This document shows positions 15,002 through 16,528 of a stretch of DNA of 16,528 nucleotides, one piece after another. A program made the translations under genes and the position numbers. The DNA comes from Methanobrevibacter sp. Its GTDB lineage: Archaea > Methanobacteriota > Methanobacteria > Methanobacteriales > Methanobacteriaceae. The notes under the pieces are model-generated. The model ran no database searches. It had not been told where the DNA came from and saw nothing but the letters and a program-made list of their open reading frames with translations. The stretch covers positions 1 through 16,528 of the forward strand of contig WRMT01000025.1 in assembly GCA_009777005.1 (NCBI GenBank), given 5' to 3'. Each line of letters opens with the position of its first letter. Position 1 is the stretch's first letter.

Positions 15002-16528
15002 ATGGCTAATAAAAAGTTCATAGATGCATTAAATAAAAAATTTAAAGAAGCTCCTGAAGAAAAAACCACCACATATTATACATATGGCGGATGGACACAA
15101 TCTGAAAGGAAAACTGAATTCGTTAATGCAGGTAAAGAAGTGGCTAAAAAAAGAGGAATTCCTCAATATAGCCCAGATGTAGGTACTCCACTTGGACAAA
15201 GAGCATTAATGCCTTACCAAGCATCCTCAACTGACACTTATGTTGAAGGTGACGATTTCCATTTCGTAAATAATGCTGCTATCCAACAAATGTGGGATGA
15301 CATTCGAAGAACTGTTATTGTAGGATTAAATACTGCACATAATGTTATTGAAAAAAGGTTAGGTATGGAAGTAACTCCTGAAACTATTATGGAGTACTTA
15401 GAAACTGTAAACCACGCTATGCCTGGTGCAGCTGTTGTACAAGAGCACATGGTTGAAACTCACCCATCTTTAGTAGCTGACAGTTATGTGAAAATATTCA
15501 CTGGTGATGATGAATTAGCAGATGAAATTGATAGTGCATTTGTTTTAGACATCAATAAAGAGTTCCCTGCTGAACAAGCTGCTGCTTTAAAAGCTGAAGT
15601 TGGAGACAAAATTTGGCAAATTGTTAGAATTCCTACAATCGTAAGTAGAGTTTGTGATGGAGGTACCACTTCCCGTTGGTCTGCAATGCAAATTGGTATG
15701 TCAATGATTTCCGCATACAATCAATGTGCTGGTGAAGCAGCTACTGGGGACTTTGCATACGCTTCCAAGCATGCAGAAGTTATCCATATGGGTACTTACT
15801 TGCCAGTTAGAAGAGCAAGAGCTGAAAACGAGCCTGGTGGAGTTGCTTTTGGTTTCTTAGCTGATATTTGTCAAGGTACAAGAGTTAGTCCTGATGACCC
15901 TGTTAACTCTGCTCTTGAAGTAGTAGCTATGGGTGCTGCATTATACGATCAGATTTGGTTAGGTTCCTACATGTCTGGTGGTGTCGGATTTACTCAATAC
16001 GCAACCGCTGCTTACACTGATAATGTTCTCGATGACTTCTGTTACTATGGTAAAGAATATGTCGAAGACAAATTTGGATTATGTGAAGCTCCAAACAACA
16101 TGGACACTGTTCTCGATTTTGGTTCTGAAGTAACTTTCTACGGATTAGAACAATACGAAGAATACCCAGCTTTACTTGAAACTCAATTCGGCGGTTCTCA
16201 AAGAGCTTCTGTAGTTTCTGCAGCAGCTGGTATTTCAACCGCTTTTGCTACTGGAAACTCACAAACTGGTTTAAGTGCATGGTACTTATCTATGTACTTA
16301 CACAAAGAACAACACGCAAGATTAGGATTCTATGGTTACGACTTGCAAGATCAATGTGGTGCATCCAACGTATTCTCTATAAGAGCAGACGAAGGATTAC
16401 CTGTTGAAATGAGAGGACCAAACTATCCTAACTATGCAATGAACGTAGGACACCAAGGAGAATACGCAGGTATTTCCCAAGCTCCTCATTCAGCTCGTGG
16501 AGACGCATTTGCATTCAACCCATTAATT
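15002..16528 (+). CDS. mcrA: Methyl-coenzyme M reductase I, alpha subunit (3' end cut)
   Basis: The first 509 residues of about 550 are present; the frame runs open to the window edge, so the C-terminal 40 or so residues are missing only because of the cut. Numbering matches the Methanothermobacter structure exactly: Gln147 (axial F430 ligand), His257 and Arg271 (methylated), Tyr333 (catalytic), Gln400 (methylated), Gly445 (thioglycine), Asp450 and Cys452. Arg271 lies in PVRRARAENEPGG and is the expected target of Mmp10 encoded in this window. The ATG at 15002 follows AAAGGAGTG. Position 274 is Ala where the Methanothermobacter protein, from memory, has Gly. The sequence is Methanobrevibacter-like. 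Confidence 0.99.
   Translation, partial: MANKKFIDALNKKFKEAPEEKTTTYYTYGGWTQSERKTEFVNAGKEVAKKRGIPQYSPDVGTPLGQRALMPYQASSTDTYVEGDDFHFVNNAAIQQMWDDIRRTVIVGLNTAHNVIEKRLGMEVTPETIMEYLETVNHAMPGAAVVQEHMVETHPSLVADSYVKIFTGDDELADEIDSAFVLDINKEFPAEQAAALKAEVGDKIWQIVRIPTIVSRVCDGGTTSRWSAMQIGMSMISAYNQCAGEAATGDFAYASKHAEVIHMGTYLPVRRARAENEPGGVAFGFLADICQGTRVSPDDPVNSALEVVAMGAALYDQIWLGSYMSGGVGFTQYATAAYTDNVLDDFCYYGKEYVEDKFGLCEAPNNMDTVLDFGSEVTFYGLEQYEEYPALLETQFGGSQRASVVSAAAGISTAFATGNSQTGLSAWYLSMYLHKEQHARLGFYGYDLQDQCGASNVFSIRADEGLPVEMRGPNYPNYAMNVGHQGEYAGISQAPHSARGDAFAFNPLI

Noticed and set aside
11667..16528. MCR II (mrt) isoenzyme operon
   Set aside because: mrt operons lack a C gene; mcrC is present and intact here, and the sequences resemble the MCR I type.
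15002..16528. Truncated or broken mcrA
   Set aside because: The frame is open to the window edge with all active-site residues; only the window cut removes the end.

Overview
This window comes from a very AT-rich methanogenic archaeon of the Methanobacteriales, most likely a Methanobrevibacter-type genome. The evidence is a complete mcrBDCG plus nearly complete mcrA, the methanogen-only marker genes mmp7 and mmp10, archaeal TATA-type promoters, and long intergenic spacers made almost entirely of A and T. The McrA sequence follows the residue numbering of the structurally known Methanothermobacter enzyme exactly and has the Methanobrevibacter-like stretch ISAYNQCAGE.

Layout. Positions 1-167 hold the tail of what looks like a DDE transposase. 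Positions 328-1386 (minus) encode a fused methionine sulfoxide reductase MsrA-MsrB, with a hairpin terminator lying in an imperfect 48-bp tandem repeat. Positions 2247-4255 carry two overlapping genes: an ABC/AAA_21-type ATPase and a small protein with a PD-(D/E)XK-like nuclease signature. This is the best candidate for an undescribed system, probably a defence module. Next come four 18-bp tandem repeats, a methanogen-type protein of unknown function (4366-4947), and a 1.46-kb gene-free stretch holding a nested inverted repeat and a roughly 440-bp T/G-rich minisatellite. mmp7 (6412-7323), a membrane-anchored metallophosphoesterase (7856-8953) and convergent mmp10 (9217-10494, minus) follow. 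A 1.17-kb spacer with several palindromes then leads into the mcrBDCGA operon (11667 to the window end).

How the genes work together. McrA, McrB and McrG form methyl-coenzyme M reductase, the methane-forming nickel (F430) enzyme. McrD is an assembly protein. McrC and Mmp7 belong to the ATP-dependent machinery that reduces the nickel to the active Ni(I) state. Mmp10 is the radical-SAM/B12 enzyme that C-methylates one arginine in McrA (R271 here). The catalyst, a modifying enzyme and two activation factors therefore sit within 10 kb. The presence of mcrC identifies this as the MCR I operon and not the mrt (MCR II) isoenzyme.

Regulation. The mcr operon has a clear TATA box and a leader of about 120 nt that can fold as a three-way junction. 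Ribosome-binding sites are strong for mcrB, mcrG and mcrA and weak for mcrD and mcrC. Upstream lie a perfect 15-bp palindrome and two Fur-box-like sites. The mmp10 start is preceded by a perfect 21-bp tandem duplication. All of these are sequence observations; their function is inference.
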